A DNA stretch of 64,000 nt from Oscillospiraceae bacterium (GTDB taxonomy: Bacteria; Bacillota; Clostridia; Oscillospirales; Acutalibacteraceae): positions 18,211 to 82,210 of the forward strand of contig JALCPP010000011.1 in NCBI GenBank assembly GCA_022650485.1. Reading direction: 5' to 3'. A program made the translations under genes and the position numbers. The notes under the pieces are model-generated. The model searched no databases, was not told the DNA's origin, and saw only the letters and a list, made by a program, of their open reading frames with translations. Numbering within the stretch: position 1 is the stretch's first letter; every line of letters starts with the position of its first letter. Positions 7,710 to 16,933 of the stretch are shown one piece after another.

Positions 7710-9392
7710 ATGTTTAAAAATTTAAAAATTAGTCGAAAAATAACTTTTGTATTTTCCACCATCATTATTTTAGCATTTTGCGCTTTGGGATATGGATTTC
7801 TATTATTAAATAATGCGCAGGCAAAAATAGAAAATGTAAATACCACAGTCGTTCCAGCTATAAACGTTGCGAATGATGCAAAAGAAAATATACTTACTCT
7901 TGAAAAGAACATATTTGTTATTTTACTGACAGAAGATAAATCTTTACAAAAGGAATTAGTGGAACAAAACAAAGAAAAGGAACAAAGTGTACTGTCGGAT
8001 TTTCAGAAATTAAAAAAATATTCGCCAGAAAACAATACGGAATTAGATCAAGATATTAAGGCGCTGCAGAAATCTGCTCCTATCCGTGAACAAATAGAGA
8101 TTTTGTCAACGGATGAAACGTGGGAACAAGGGGAACAGCTTATGGAGGAAACTTATATCCCTATTGTAGATGGGCTAAACACGAGCATGAATGAAGTTTC
8201 GTCTCATATAAACAAAGAATCAGCTGCTGTCATCAATGAAAGCCAAAGGAATACCGGCATGGGCGCTTTGATCATCATGATGATCGGATTGTTTATTATT
8301 ATATATGGAATTTTGGTCGGATTTCTACTTGTAAAAAGGATTAAAGGGCCATTAGTGAAAGTTACCCGTGCTGCGCAAAAAATGGCAGAAGGAAGCCTGA
8401 ATGTTCAGATAGATGTAGAGTCAAAAGATGAAGTCGGGCAGCTTTGCGCTGCATTTTCCCAATCGGCCGGGTCAATCAGAAAATATATAGCCGATATTAC
8501 GGAACATTTGGCTGAAGTGGAACGGGGAAACCTGGATGCAGCGTCAAAGATAGAATACATTGGTGACTATAAGGCGTTGAATATAGCGTATCAGGGTATT
8601 CTTACTTCATTGAATGAGATGATTGGTCGGATTAATCAATCGGCTCAACAGGTCATGAGCGGCTCCACGGAGCTATCCAATGGTGCTCAGATATTGGCGC
8701 AGAATGCAACCGAGCAGGCAAGTTCCATGCAGGAACTTGCCGCCACAATCACAGACGTTTCAACACAGGTTAAACAAAACGCTTTCAATGCAAGCAACGC
8801 CAATAAAAGTGTCAGTCATGTTAATCAAGAGGTGCAAAATTGCAACCAACATATGACCCAAATGGTAAGGGCTATGTCGGAAATTAATAGTACATCCAGC
8901 GAAATCAAGAAAATCATTAAAACCATAGAAGATATCGCTTTTCAAACGAATCTACTTTCTTTAAATGCTTCCGTCGAAGCAGCCAGAGCCGGCTCGGCCG
9001 GAAAAGGGTTTGCAGTGGTAGCAGATGAAGTACGAAATCTAGCGAGTAAGAGTGCGGATGCAGCCAAAAATACAACAGGTCTCATTCGCAATGCGATGCT
9101 TCAAATTGAAAATGGTTCAAAAATTGCGGACGAAACGGCCAAGTCATTACTGCAAGTTGTTGAAAGTACCAGTTCTGTTTCAGCGTCGGTGAAGCAGATT
9201 TCAGAAGCTTCCAACAAGCAGTCGGATTCGATTAGCCAAATCACATTGGGAGTCGATCAGGTTTCTGATATCATACAAAAAAATGCCGCCACTGCGGAAG
9301 AAGATGCTGCTTCCAGCAAGGAGCTGACTCAGCAAGCACTTTTATTAAAAGAAGCAGTAAGAAAGTTTCAGTTAAAGACAGTCGGTGATTGA
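7710..9392 (+). CDS. Methyl-accepting chemotaxis protein
   Basis: A 560-aa transmembrane chemoreceptor that would pass external signals to CheW/CheA. In order: a short cytoplasmic N-terminus, TM1 (about residues 11-31), a helical extracellular four-helix-bundle sensor domain (about 32-188), TM2 (about 189-212), a HAMP domain (about 213-265) and a long cytoplasmic signalling coiled coil. The hairpin tip is near residues 405-445, with the conserved [19 protein letters not shown] and [14 protein letters not shown]. No che or flagellar genes are nearby, so it is an orphan receptor. Its base composition is intermediate between the element and the core genome. It starts at ATG 7710 with a weak ribosome binding site. 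Confidence 0.95.
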   Translation: MFKNLKISRKITFVFSTIIILAFCALGYGFLLLNNAQAKIENVNTTVVPAINVANDAKENILTLEKNIFVILLTEDKSLQKELVEQNKEKEQSVLSDFQKLKKYSPENNTELDQDIKALQKSAPIREQIEILSTDETWEQGEQLMEETYIPIVDGLNTSMNEVSSHINKESAAVINESQRNTGMGALIIMMIGLFIIIYGILVGFLLVKRIKGPLVKVTRAAQKMAEGSLNVQIDVESKDEVGQLCAAFSQSAGSIRKYIADITEHLAEVERGNLDAASKIEYIGDYKALNIAYQGILTSLNEMIGRINQSAQQVMSGSTELSNGAQILAQNATEQASSMQELAATITDVSTQVKQNAFNASNANKSVSHVNQEVQNCNQHMTQMVRAMSEINSTSSEIKKIIKTIEDIAFQTNLLSLNASVEAARAGSAGKGFAVVADEVRNLASKSADAAKNTTGLIRNAMLQIENGSKIADETAKSLLQVVESTSSVSASVKQISEASNKQSDSISQITLGVDQVSDIIQKNAATAEEDAASSKELTQQALLLKEAVRKFQLKTVGD

Positions 9393-10136
9393 GCGGCTTT
9401 CCGTTAAAACGATTTTATCAGGCCCAGAGTCCATGCTGATGCTGTTGAACGTTTAGATGCTAGTTTGCGCATAAATCTTGATGCAACTAGTACATAGTCC
9501 GATGATGATACACCGGGAAGCTGTTATATTACTTCAGCTTTCCGGTGGCGTTGTTTCTTACGAAGGAATCAGTCTTGCCACAACAAAACTGGGTGGGATT
9601 GGAATGATCGGGCACAAAATTTCTTTTTCGCTTGGTGTAATTCTTTGGACGGTCTGCGGCTTTGTGACTGTACAATTTTTATCCACCTTTTGCCGGAGTT
9701 GTACTACGACAGCATTGTTGCTGACCGGACAATCACACTGTACACTGCACTGATTGTTCCGGATGAATTGTATCCGAAATCTGATGCAGATGCCAAGTAC
9801 TCGGGAGTTGCTGTCTGCAGGCAAATCATATGGATTATCAATTTGCAAAATTCCAACTGAATGAGTGGTCCAAGAGATTGCTGCGGATTTTTATTTTGAT
9901 CATTGAACCGTGACAGCTTGTAACAGGGAAATAATTTGTTCATGAATAGAAATAAAAAACATTGAAATACGATCAAAATTCTTAAAAAAAGGAATTAAAC
10001 TTCGGTTAATAGTTTGAAAAATGCTGATTTACTTGTAAATTGGTAAAAAAAATAAAAAATATAATTATAATTCTAAATAGTAAAATATTCAATTTACGTT
10101 ATGGTTAAAATAGAAGCATGAAACGGAGGGGATGAA
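9393..10136. other. 744-bp stretch without a recognisable gene
   Basis: Between the chemoreceptor and the tetR-type gene only short overlapping frames occur on both strands. None has a good ribosome binding site or a recognised motif. The region could hold an unrecognisably decayed gene. The last 200 bp before the tetR gene are very AT-rich, as expected for a promoter region. Confidence 0.5.
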
Positions 10137-10712
10137 ATGAATCGGGAAGAAAGGAAAAGAGAGTATCTAAGATCTTTTATCCAGACATTTTCTGAAAGTG
10201 GAATCGACAGAACGCCGATAAAAAAACTTGCCGGTGCGGCAAAAATTAATGAAGCGTCTATTTATCAATATTTTAAAAATAAAGATGAAATTGTTGTCGA
10301 TTGCGTGCGCCTTTTTCTGAACGAGGAATTAAGCCAGGAGTTACAACTTTTGCTGGATCCGCGTGAACCATTACAGAGCAGAATAGATCGTTTTGTTCAG
10401 TGCAATGAAGAATCCGCCCCAAAGGCAAAATTTGTAATTCAGGTTTTGACAAGCCCAAATTTTAGCCAAATGTGTTCTCAGATCGTTCATGAGTTTATTA
10501 AAAAATTTTTGGCATCTCCCCAAATGAAGTTGGATCGTGGGAGTCTTCCATGCAGCACTAACGAATCTGCTGTGATACTGCTGCTTTTAAGCGTTATGAT
10601 CAGTGACAGAGTCATCGGTGAAGACTACCTTCTGCGGATTCAGCTGGAATATTTGCAAAATCTGTTGTTTAGCGATCATGTAATGGACAGAGCGCGCAGA
10701 AATTCGGCCTGA
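10137..10712 (+). CDS. TetR/AcrR family transcriptional regulator
   Basis: A 191-aa one-domain repressor of the TetR type. The N-terminal HTH is clear: FSESGIDRTPIKKLAGAAKI then EASIYQYFKNKDEIV (residues about 19-55), with the family's Y-x-Y/H-F-x-N/S-K recognition end. The C-terminal ligand-binding half is not conserved enough to suggest a ligand. It starts at ATG 10137 after GGAGGGG. No efflux pump or enzyme gene is adjacent, and it converges with clpB, so its target is unknown. Autoregulation through the AT-rich upstream region is likely for this family but no clear operator was found. Confidence 0.9.
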   Translation: MNREERKREYLRSFIQTFSESGIDRTPIKKLAGAAKINEASIYQYFKNKDEIVVDCVRLFLNEELSQELQLLLDPREPLQSRIDRFVQCNEESAPKAKFVIQVLTSPNFSQMCSQIVHEFIKKFLASPQMKLDRGSLPCSTNESAVILLLLSVMISDRVIGEDYLLRIQLEYLQNLLFSDHVMDRARRNSA

Positions 10713-10751
10713 ACCACGGCTAGCACCGACTGTAAAATTCAAAATTTGTGG

Positions 10752-10784
10752 CAAACAAAAAGGACTGGCTTTTCGCCGAGTCCC
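10752..10784 (-). terminator. Terminator of clpB
   Basis: On the minus strand GGACT pairs with AGTCC (plus 10762-10766 and 10779-10783), extended by a GGC/GCC stem, and is followed by TTTTTGTTT. It ends the clpB transcript and separates it from the converging tetR-type gene. Confidence 0.75.
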
Positions 10785-10821
10785 CATGTTTTTGTCATGT
10801 TTTTTTGCAGCCTGAAACATT

Positions 10822-13431
10822 TTAGCTGTCTTCATTTGTAATCAGGCGGTTGCCGTCGCTGTCAATGACCAGTTCTGAATGTGGTGTTAACGAACCCTCA
10901 ATGATTTTTCGTGCAATCAAGGTTTCCACATGGCTTTGAATAAACCGCTTCAGTGGTCTTGCACCGTAAACGGGGTCGAATCCGCGGCTTACAATAAATT
11001 CTTTTGCCGCCGGTGTCAGGCGAACACTGAGCTGTTTGTTGTTCAGCCGTTTCTTTAGATCTGCAATCTGAAGATCGACGATTTTGTCGATTTCGCCGCG
11101 GGTTAAAGGCCGGTAGAAGACAATTTCATCCAGACGGTTCAAAAATTCCGGGCGGAACTGATGCCGCAGCAGAGTGCTGACCTGATTGCGGGCTTCTTCA
11201 CTAATCTGGCCATCCGAACCGATTCCTTCCAGAATCTGACTTGAACCGAGGTTGGAAGTCAGAATTAAAATCGTGTTTTTAAAATCGATGGTGCGTCCCT
11301 GGGAATCGGTGATGCGGCCGTCATCCAAAACCTGAAGTAAAATGTTGAATACATCGGGATGTGCTTTTTCCACTTCATCGAAAAGAACCACGGAATAAGG
11401 GTGGCGGCGGACCGCTTCGGTCAGCTGGCCGCCTTCTTCATAGCCGACATAACCCGGAGGAGCCCCGATCAGCCGGGAAACGGAGAATTTTTCCATGTAT
11501 TCGGTCATATCGATGCGCACCATGCTTTTCTCGTCGTCAAACAGGGCTTGTGCCAATGCTTTGGCTAATTCGGTCTTGCCGACACCAGTGGGACCAAGGA
11601 AAAGAAAAGAGCCGATGGGGCGGTTTGGGTCCTGAATGCCTGCGCGGGAGCGCAGAATGCAGTCCGTTACCTTTTGAACGGCTTCGTCCTGCCCAATGAC
11701 GCGCTCGTGCAGGGTATCCCCCAGACGAAGCAGTTTTTCCCGTTCGCTTTCCACCAGGCGGGAGATCGGGATTCCGGTCCAACGGCCCACAATGCGGGCA
11801 ATTTCATCTTCTGAAACGCGGTCATGCAGCAGAGAATCGGATTTTTTCTGCGTTTTTTCCGCAATTTCTTCTTCCGCTTTCAACTGCTTTTCCAGTTCCG
11901 GAAGTTTGCCGTATTTTAGTTCCGCCGCTTTGTTCAAGTCGTAATTCCGCTCTGCTTTTTCTATTTCTGCGTTGACCTGCTCCATTTGTTCGCGTAGTTT
12001 GCGCACTTTGCCAATGGACTGCTTTTCATTTTCCCATTTTGCCTTCATTTCTTTAAAAAGTGCGCGGTCGTCCGCAAGTTCCTTTTGAATCTGAGCCAGA
12101 TGCTCCTGCGTTAGAGGGTCCGTATCTTTTTTCAGTGCGGCTTCCTCGATTTCCTTCTGCATGATTTTGCGTGAAATGTCGTCCAGCTCCGTTGGCATGG
12201 AGTCAATCTCTGTGCGTACCATCGCACAGGCCTCGTCGATCAGGTCGATGGCCTTATCGGGAAGGAAGCGGTCGGTAATATAACGATTACTCAGCACCGC
12301 CGCGGCGATGAGTGCCTGGTCCTGAATTTTGACGCCGTGAAAAACTTCGTAACGTTCTTTCAAGCCGCGCAGGATGGAAATGGTATCTTCTACACTGGGT
12401 TCTTCCACCATAACGGGCTGAAACCGGCGTTCCAGCGCCGCATCCTTTTCAATATACTGGTGGTATTCGTTCAGAGTGGTCGCACCGATGCAGTGCAGTT
12501 CTCCGCGGGCCAGCATGGGTTTGAGCAGATTGCCGGCATCCATGCTTCCCTCTGTTTTTCCCGCGCCGACAATGGTGTGCAGCTCATCGATAAATAAAAT
12601 AATTTTGCCTTCGCTTTTTTTGACTTCATTCAGGACCGCTTTCAAGCGTTCTTCAAATTCACCGCGAAACTTTGCACCGGCAATCAGCGCGCCCATGTCA
12701 AGCGAAAAGACTTTGCGGTCTTTAATGCTGTTCGGCACGTCTCCGCGGACAATTCGTTGTGCCAGCCCTTCTGCAATGGCGGTTTTGCCGACACCCGGCT
12801 CGCCGATCAGAACAGGGTTGTTTTTTGTTTTTCTGGAAAGGATCAGAACAACATTCCGAATTTCTTCGTCTCGGCCGATGACGGGGTCCAGCTTATGGTT
12901 TTTCGCCAGCGCAACCAAATCCTGAGCATATTTTTTCAGCGAGTCGTATGTTTCTTCCGGATTATCGCTGGTTACGCGTGTGTTTCCGCGCACGGTGGAA
13001 AGTGCCGAAAGAAAGACGTTGCGGCGGATTTCGTACTGTTCCAGCAGTTTACGAATATCCGGATCCGGACGGTCGATCAGTGCGAGCATTAGGTGTTCTA
13101 CAGACACGTATTCGTCCTTCATGCGTTCCGCAATGTGTTCCGATTCGGTCAGCACTGTGTCCGTTCCGGGGGAAACATAGATTTTCCCGGGTTCCCGGCC
13201 GGGTCCGGTGACACCGGGCAGCTTTTCTACCAGAGCTTTTGTATCGCTGGCAAAAGCATCCGGGTCAAGATTCATCTTTTTCAAAAGCTGCGGAATCAGC
13301 CCGTTTTTCTGGGTTGCCAGGGCCAGCATCAAATGTTCCTGCCCAACCTGCATATTGTTATTTTCGATCGCAATATTCTGAGCAAGCTGAACGGCTTCCA
13401 AAGATTTTTGCGTAAATTTCTGCGCATTCAT
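10822..13431 (-). CDS. clpB: ATP-dependent disaggregase ClpB (Hsp104 family)
   Basis: Hexameric AAA+ chaperone that, with DnaK, pulls apart protein aggregates in the cytoplasm after heat or other stress. At 869 aa it has the usual length. Order of domains: two N-terminal Clp repeats (about 1-150), AAA-1 with Walker A GEPGVGKT (near 210) and Walker B LFIDELHT, the coiled-coil middle domain (about 400-530) that distinguishes ClpB from ClpC, then AAA-2 with GPTGVGKT (near 612) and [14 protein letters not shown], and the C-terminal small domain. It starts at ATG 13431 after AAAGGAGG. The ribbon-helix-helix gene ends 33 bp upstream on the same strand, so both are probably co-transcribed. No CIRCE or CtsR site was found directly upstream. 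Confidence 0.98.
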   Translation of the reverse strand: MNAQKFTQKSLEAVQLAQNIAIENNNMQVGQEHLMLALATQKNGLIPQLLKKMNLDPDAFASDTKALVEKLPGVTGPGREPGKIYVSPGTDTVLTESEHIAERMKDEYVSVEHLMLALIDRPDPDIRKLLEQYEIRRNVFLSALSTVRGNTRVTSDNPEETYDSLKKYAQDLVALAKNHKLDPVIGRDEEIRNVVLILSRKTKNNPVLIGEPGVGKTAIAEGLAQRIVRGDVPNSIKDRKVFSLDMGALIAGAKFRGEFEERLKAVLNEVKKSEGKIILFIDELHTIVGAGKTEGSMDAGNLLKPMLARGELHCIGATTLNEYHQYIEKDAALERRFQPVMVEEPSVEDTISILRGLKERYEVFHGVKIQDQALIAAAVLSNRYITDRFLPDKAIDLIDEACAMVRTEIDSMPTELDDISRKIMQKEIEEAALKKDTDPLTQEHLAQIQKELADDRALFKEMKAKWENEKQSIGKVRKLREQMEQVNAEIEKAERNYDLNKAAELKYGKLPELEKQLKAEEEIAEKTQKKSDSLLHDRVSEDEIARIVGRWTGIPISRLVESEREKLLRLGDTLHERVIGQDEAVQKVTDCILRSRAGIQDPNRPIGSFLFLGPTGVGKTELAKALAQALFDDEKSMVRIDMTEYMEKFSVSRLIGAPPGYVGYEEGGQLTEAVRRHPYSVVLFDEVEKAHPDVFNILLQVLDDGRITDSQGRTIDFKNTILILTSNLGSSQILEGIGSDGQISEEARNQVSTLLRHQFRPEFLNRLDEIVFYRPLTRGEIDKIVDLQIADLKKRLNNKQLSVRLTPAAKEFIVSRGFDPVYGARPLKRFIQSHVETLIARKIIEGSLTPHSELVIDSDGNRLITNEDS

Positions 13432-13464
13432 GTTTGCCTGCCTCCTTTTATCCTTGCAATTCCA

Positions 13465-14076
13465 TTAAATAATAATTGAATTTTTTAAATGATTTTGATA
13501 CTCCCACTCTAACTTTACCTGCGTCTTCACGGGGGAATCGGAGCCGGCGTATTGCTTGAGCTGGCGGTCAAATTCCTGAATATAGTCGCAGATTGCCAGG
13601 GCAATGGCTTCGGCTGTGCGGTTTTGTTCCGCGGCCGGGGTGAGAAATGTACGGTGAAAGCGTCCCGGGCCAATCTCACACGGCACATGATCGGACGGAA
13701 AGAATTTTTTAAGCCATCGGTTTTCAATCCTGTTTCTAAATTTAAAAAATTCCATCAGCCGCGCTTCCAGCACAGGATTTTTTGTGCGCAGTGAAACGCG
13801 CAGTTCCCCCACGGCGGCACTGCTTTGCCGAAACAGTTCCAACGCATAGCGAACGGTTGGATGATACCGGTAAACCAAAGCGCTGCGAACAGTCAGCATC
13901 GTTTCACTTTGACGGGAGCGAACTTGAAAATTTTCAGCTTCTGAAAAAAAGTGTTCCATACAGCTGAAAATGTCCCCAATCTTTTCTTCCGGTGTTGCAT
14001 AGGAGAGATAATCAGCCAGAATTCTGTTAATCATTCCGCTTCTGCTGACGCCGCGTTCGCAGGCAATCTGGTCCAC
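13465..14076 (-). CDS. Ribbon-helix-helix regulator-like protein, N-terminus apparently frameshifted
   Basis: A 203-aa frame whose beginning (ACERGVSRSGMINRILADYL) is the helix-helix part of a ribbon-helix-helix DNA-binding domain; the remaining about 170 residues are not recognised. The only standard start in this frame is GTG 14076, which lacks a ribosome binding site and would omit the DNA-binding beta strand. In another frame ATG 14150 reads MAETRWDKRTEVFTV, exactly what should precede it. Removing one copy of a 5-bp tandem duplication (14099-14108) joins both frames into TEVFTVLLDELVEAVDQIA. The gene is therefore either broken, phase-variable or affected by a sequence error. It lies just upstream of clpB and may regulate or co-vary with it. 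Confidence 0.7.
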   Translation of the reverse strand: MDQIACERGVSRSGMINRILADYLSYATPEEKIGDIFSCMEHFFSEAENFQVRSRQSETMLTVRSALVYRYHPTVRYALELFRQSSAAVGELRVSLRTKNPVLEARLMEFFKFRNRIENRWLKKFFPSDHVPCEIGPGRFHRTFLTPAAEQNRTAEAIALAICDYIQEFDRQLKQYAGSDSPVKTQVKLEWEYQNHLKNSIII

Positions 14077-14098
14077 CGCTTCGACTAACTCATCTAAT

Positions 14099-14108
14099 AA
14101 TACAATAC
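14099..14108 (-). repeat. 5-bp tandem duplication (GTATT twice) in the RHH gene
   Basis: On the minus strand GTATT occurs twice back to back. Deleting one copy restores a continuous ribbon-helix-helix reading frame from ATG 14150 to the stop at 13465. Confidence 0.75.
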
Positions 14109-14150
14109 TGTAAACACTTCGGTCCGTTTATCCCACCTCGTTTCTGCCAT

Positions 14151-14176
14151 AAATTATAGACGTATATTTATAATTT
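14151..14176. promoter_or_regulatory. Inverted repeat over the -10 box, possible operator
   Basis: AAATTATA (14151-14158) and TATAATTT (14169-14176) form an 8-bp inverted repeat with a 10-bp spacer. It covers the -10 box and spacer of the promoter, a typical place for an autoregulatory operator of the adjacent ribbon-helix-helix protein. The repeat is AT-rich, so chance is not excluded. Confidence 0.4.
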
Positions 14177-14181
14177 GTCAA
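14153..14181 (-). promoter_or_regulatory. Consensus sigma-A promoter for the RHH-clpB unit
   Basis: Read on the minus strand: TTGACA (plus 14176-14181), a 17-bp spacer and TATAAT (plus 14153-14158). The -10 box ends only 2 nt before the ATG at 14150. Transcription from it would therefore start inside the presumed N-terminal codons, which conflicts with that start unless another promoter exists. Confidence 0.75.
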
Positions 14182-14224
14182 CCAAATTATATAATGCGCT
14201 TTGCAAATTGTTTATTTAACTTCC

Positions 14225-14260
14225 AAAACATGGCCCCGGCTATAGCCGGGGCCATGTTTT
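14225..14260. terminator. Perfect 18-bp palindromic hairpin, terminator for tspO
   Basis: AAAACATGGCCCCGGCTA is followed directly by its reverse complement, giving a perfect GC-rich palindrome with A/T ends. It lies downstream of the minus-strand tspO gene and upstream of the RHH promoter and can stop transcription in either direction. Confidence 0.75.
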
Positions 14261-14384
14261 GATGGAAGAGGTGGATTTGTCTGCTGCGAAAGCTCAAATT
14301 GGTCAGCAGTAATGGTTTGTGGCTGTTCTGTCAAAAAGGAAATCGGAAGTGCTTTCTGTCTTTTTCCCGCAGCAGCGGCACGGG

Positions 14385-14858
14385 TCAGTTCGCGATCGCG
14401 ATCATCAGGCTGAGATATCCGGCAAATGTAACCCAAAACAGGTAAGGAAGCTGCAAAAGTGCTGCGGGTTTGCTGATTTTCCAAAAGGAACAGACCATGG
14501 CGACAATCAAACCAAGAAGGAGCAAAAGCCAGAAAAAAGAAAACCAATATGCCTGCAGGTTAAAAAAGAAAATAGTCCATAAAAGATTTACTGCCAGTTG
14601 TACTGCATACAGTGTCAGAGCGTGTGTTGTGCGGTGAGAGCCGGATAAGTAAATGAGCGCTGCGCTGATTCCCATAAGACAATATAAAATTGCCCAGACA
14701 ATAGGAAAAACTGATGACGGAGGGGTCAGCGCAGGCTTTGACAGATTCTGAAATGATTCCATGGAATTTTGGGTCACAAACCGTACCAGCGCACCGGCGC
14801 CAACCGTAAGCAAAATAAAAAACAGATATACCTTTATTTTCTTTAAGCAAAAGATCAT
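14385..14858 (-). CDS. tspO: TspO/MBR family membrane protein
   Basis: Small integral membrane protein (157 aa from the chosen start) of the tryptophan-rich sensory protein/translocator family, known to bind porphyrins and to respond to stress. Five hydrophobic helices are visible. The family signature is in the first loop and second helix: ALTPPSSVFPIVWAILY, followed by a small-residue helix, then NLLWTIFFF and the aromatic-rich WFSFFW helix. ATG 14858 is chosen because GAGGTG lies 7 nt upstream; a longer frame from 14900 lacks such a site. It is a single gene bounded by hairpins. Substrate and role in this anaerobe are unknown. Confidence 0.9.
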   Translation of the reverse strand: MIFCLKKIKVYLFFILLTVGAGALVRFVTQNSMESFQNLSKPALTPPSSVFPIVWAILYCLMGISAALIYLSGSHRTTHALTLYAVQLAVNLLWTIFFFNLQAYWFSFFWLLLLLGLIVAMVCSFWKISKPAALLQLPYLFWVTFAGYLSLMIAIAN

Positions 14859-14968
14859 TTGCTTTTCACCTCGGAAACATATATGTCTTGCATTCCCCAA
14901 TCATGTGAGATGGAATCAGGCAGAAAAGACAGCACGATGGTTACAACAACGGAATCTCTGAACAAGGG

Positions 14969-14988
14969 GACGGAGCATAAGCTCCGTC
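14969..14988 (-). terminator. Hairpin after the 57-aa gene
   Basis: GACGGAGC (14969-14976) and GCTCCGTC (14981-14988) form an 8-bp stem with a 4-nt loop just past the stop codon of the small minus-strand gene. The following T-tract is weak (CCCCTTGTT), so termination efficiency is uncertain. Confidence 0.5.
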
Positions 14989-14991
14989 GGC

Positions 14992-15165
14992 TTATTCGTC
15001 GTCCCTTGTCAGATTTTCTGCATAGTCCCTCAGGCTTTCAACGGAATTGATCGCTTGAGCGCGCTGGTTGATGGCTTCCCGCACATAATTTGGGAGTGAG
15101 CGGAAATATCGTTTTGCTTCCTGGTCCTGCCGGATCAGACCATATAAATCTTCATAATGCTGCAT
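14992..15165 (-). CDS. Small conserved-looking protein of 57 aa, unknown function
   Basis: A short gene with a very good ribosome binding site (AGGAGGG, 5 nt before ATG 15165). The product begins MQHYEDLYGLIRQDQEAKRY, then a FRSLPNYVREAI segment and an acidic end (TRDDE). It is soluble, helical and charged, without signal peptide or cysteines. It resembles short Clostridia proteins of the form (YxxLY...YFxxLPxxVR...) but no function is known to me. Codon use and the strong translation signal argue that it is real. It is divergent from the HD-GYP gene and followed by a hairpin. Confidence 0.7.
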   Translation of the reverse strand: MQHYEDLYGLIRQDQEAKRYFRSLPNYVREAINQRAQAINSVESLRDYAENLTRDDE

Positions 15166-15395
15166 AAAATCCCTCCTGTTTTCAATGTGTTGACCGCGAT
15201 CCTTGCTTTTACATTATTTAGTATGAACAGAGTTTATGAAAATAAAAGTGATAATTTTAAAGCGGTCACTGGAATTTCTATGTCCGGATAGATTTTTATC
15301 TGTTTATGTCGAAAGTGCTGTTTAACTTGCAAATTGGAAAAATCAGGAGAAAAAAACTGTTATAATAATTCCGTACATAAAATAATCGAGCTGGG

Positions 15396-16586
15396 ATGCT
15401 GAAAAACATGCGTGTTAATGTTAACGAATTTCTGATCTCTTTATCCAGAACGCTGGACTTTGCAGAAAAAGGGGTTCTTCGCAACAATTATAATCACGGC
15501 ATGCGGGTTGCCTACATCGCAGGTAGAATCGCGCTTGCGCTCTCTATGCCGGCGGAGAATCTGTTTGATCTGATCTCTTACTCTCTGCTTCATGACAACG
15601 GCGTTATGAAGGCTTTACTGGAATCCCCATCCCGCGAACAGTTCAGTACAGAAACAAGCCCTTCTCACTGTGAGGAAGGCGAAAAGAATATTGCAACATT
15701 TCCCTTCCTGAAGCGGGAAAAAAATGTTATTTTATATCATCATGAGCATTATGACGGAAGCGGTTTTTTTGGAATTCACGGCCGCGAAATTCCGATGTAT
15801 TCCCGTGTCATTTCCCTTGCGGACCAGGTTGCCGTGCGATATGCTTACGGGTACACGTCAGACGAGATTATTGTACAGATCAATAAGGAAGCGCGCATTT
15901 TTGACCCGGTTGTACGGGAAGCGTTTCTGGAAATGAGCCGGTACATGGAATTCTGGCTGGGAATGGATGATATGTTCGTCCAAAGTTCCCTGGTTGCCAT
16001 GCTTCCGCAGGTGCAGCGGGACCTGAATTTGCAGAATATCAGAAGTATTTCTCAGATTTTCAGTAATATCATCGATGCGAAGTCTCCATTTACCGGCTCG
16101 CATTCCCGTGGCATCAGTGAAAAGGTGGGTCTTATTTGCCAGTATTATGAGTTTGACGAAGCCACTTACTGGAAAATGAGGATTGCGGCGGATTTGCATG
16201 ACTTGGGAAAGCTTGCGGTGCCCAACGAGATTTTGGACAAGCCGGGCAAACTTGACAGCAAAGAATTTCGTGTTATCCAATCTCATCCGTTTTATACCCG
16301 CAAGGTGCTGGAAATGATTAAGGGATTTGAGGACATTACGGAATGGGCTTCCAATCACCATGAAAAGCTGAATGGAACCGGATATCCGTATGGGATTGAA
16401 GAGAATCAGCTCGATTTTAATTCAAGAATTCTTGCCTGTGTGGATATTTATCAGGCATTGACGGAAGATCGGCCGTACCGGCGCGGTATGGCCCATACAG
16501 ATGCGGTTAAAATTATGGGGAAGATGGCGGACGACCATTTGATCGAATCTTCCGTCGTAGAAGATATCAGTTCTATTTTTCCATAA
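15396..16586 (+). CDS. Tandem HD-domain/HD-GYP cyclic-nucleotide phosphodiesterase
   Basis: A 396-aa cytoplasmic protein with two HD-type domains. The C-terminal one (about residues 215-396) is a full HD-GYP domain: GSHSRGISEKVG, AADLHDLGKLAVP, then HHEKLNGTGYPYG and RILACVDIYQALTEDRPYR. Such domains hydrolyse cyclic di-GMP or related dinucleotides. The N-terminal half (about 25-170) repeats the pattern in reduced form: NHGMRVAYIAGR, LLHDNG, and HHEHYDGSGFFG followed by SRVISLADQV. It has LLHDNG instead of LHDLGK and lacks the GYP triad, so it may be regulatory. No receiver or membrane domain is present. It is monocistronic, ended by a long hairpin. Confidence 0.92.
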   Translation: MLKNMRVNVNEFLISLSRTLDFAEKGVLRNNYNHGMRVAYIAGRIALALSMPAENLFDLISYSLLHDNGVMKALLESPSREQFSTETSPSHCEEGEKNIATFPFLKREKNVILYHHEHYDGSGFFGIHGREIPMYSRVISLADQVAVRYAYGYTSDEIIVQINKEARIFDPVVREAFLEMSRYMEFWLGMDDMFVQSSLVAMLPQVQRDLNLQNIRSISQIFSNIIDAKSPFTGSHSRGISEKVGLICQYYEFDEATYWKMRIAADLHDLGKLAVPNEILDKPGKLDSKEFRVIQSHPFYTRKVLEMIKGFEDITEWASNHHEKLNGTGYPYGIEENQLDFNSRILACVDIYQALTEDRPYRRGMAHTDAVKIMGKMADDHLIESSVVEDISSIFP

Positions 16587-16604
16587 CAGCCGCATAGATC
16601 TTAT

Positions 16605-16668
16605 TTTAAACTCAAACGCGAAAGCCGCCTTCCAGTAAAGAAGGGCGGCTTTCGCGTTTGAGTTTAAA
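16605..16668. terminator. Long bidirectional hairpin between convergent genes
   Basis: A stem of about 28 bp: TTTAAACTCAAACGCGAAAG and onward pairs with the segment ending GTTTGAGTTTAAA, around AAAGCCGCC/GGCGGCTTT. It lies between the plus-strand HD-GYP gene and the minus-strand small protein and serves both. Confidence 0.8.
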
Positions 16669-16885
16669 GTTCAAATTCACCGGGATCATGTTTTTTCAGC
16701 GGTGGAGGTGCGTAAGGGGTGCGCAGTAACGGATCATATCGAAACGCACGGCATGAATCCGGCGTTTCATCCTCGCCAAATTGCCGGGAAACACAGTTTT
16801 CTGCCGGGCCGGGACCGTGAATGCAATAACTGCAGTTCGGTGTAACCTCGTTCCCAAAAAGCGGTTTCTTTTTCCGACTGAACAT
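16664..16885 (-). CDS. Small cysteine-containing conserved protein (73 aa)
   Basis: Short soluble protein with four cysteines spaced as CSYCIHG, then NCVSRQFGEDE and SCRAF, a pattern that could bind a metal or form a small knuckle. I recognise the type as a widespread Clostridia hypothetical protein without known function. ATG 16885 is used since AGGAGG lies 7 nt upstream; a TTG two codons earlier overlaps that spacing. It is transcribed divergently from nothing nearby and precedes, on the same strand, no close gene: the YlbJ-like gene lies upstream of it, ending 49 bp before. Confidence 0.75.
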   Translation of the reverse strand: MFSRKKKPLFGNEVTPNCSYCIHGPGPAENCVSRQFGEDETPDSCRAFRYDPLLRTPYAPPPLKKHDPGEFEL

Positions 16886-16933
16886 GATCAATCCTCCTTC
16901 AGCATGAAGATTAGATCCTCTTTTGATATTATA

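Noticed and set aside
9478..9860. Overlapping short frames on both strands
   Set aside because: No convincing ribosome binding sites, no known motifs and mutual overlap; treated as non-coding or decayed.
13432..13470. CIRCE or CtsR site directly before clpB
   Set aside because: The 33-bp gap holds only the ribosome binding site; no GCACTC/GAGTGC pair or CtsR heptad repeat.
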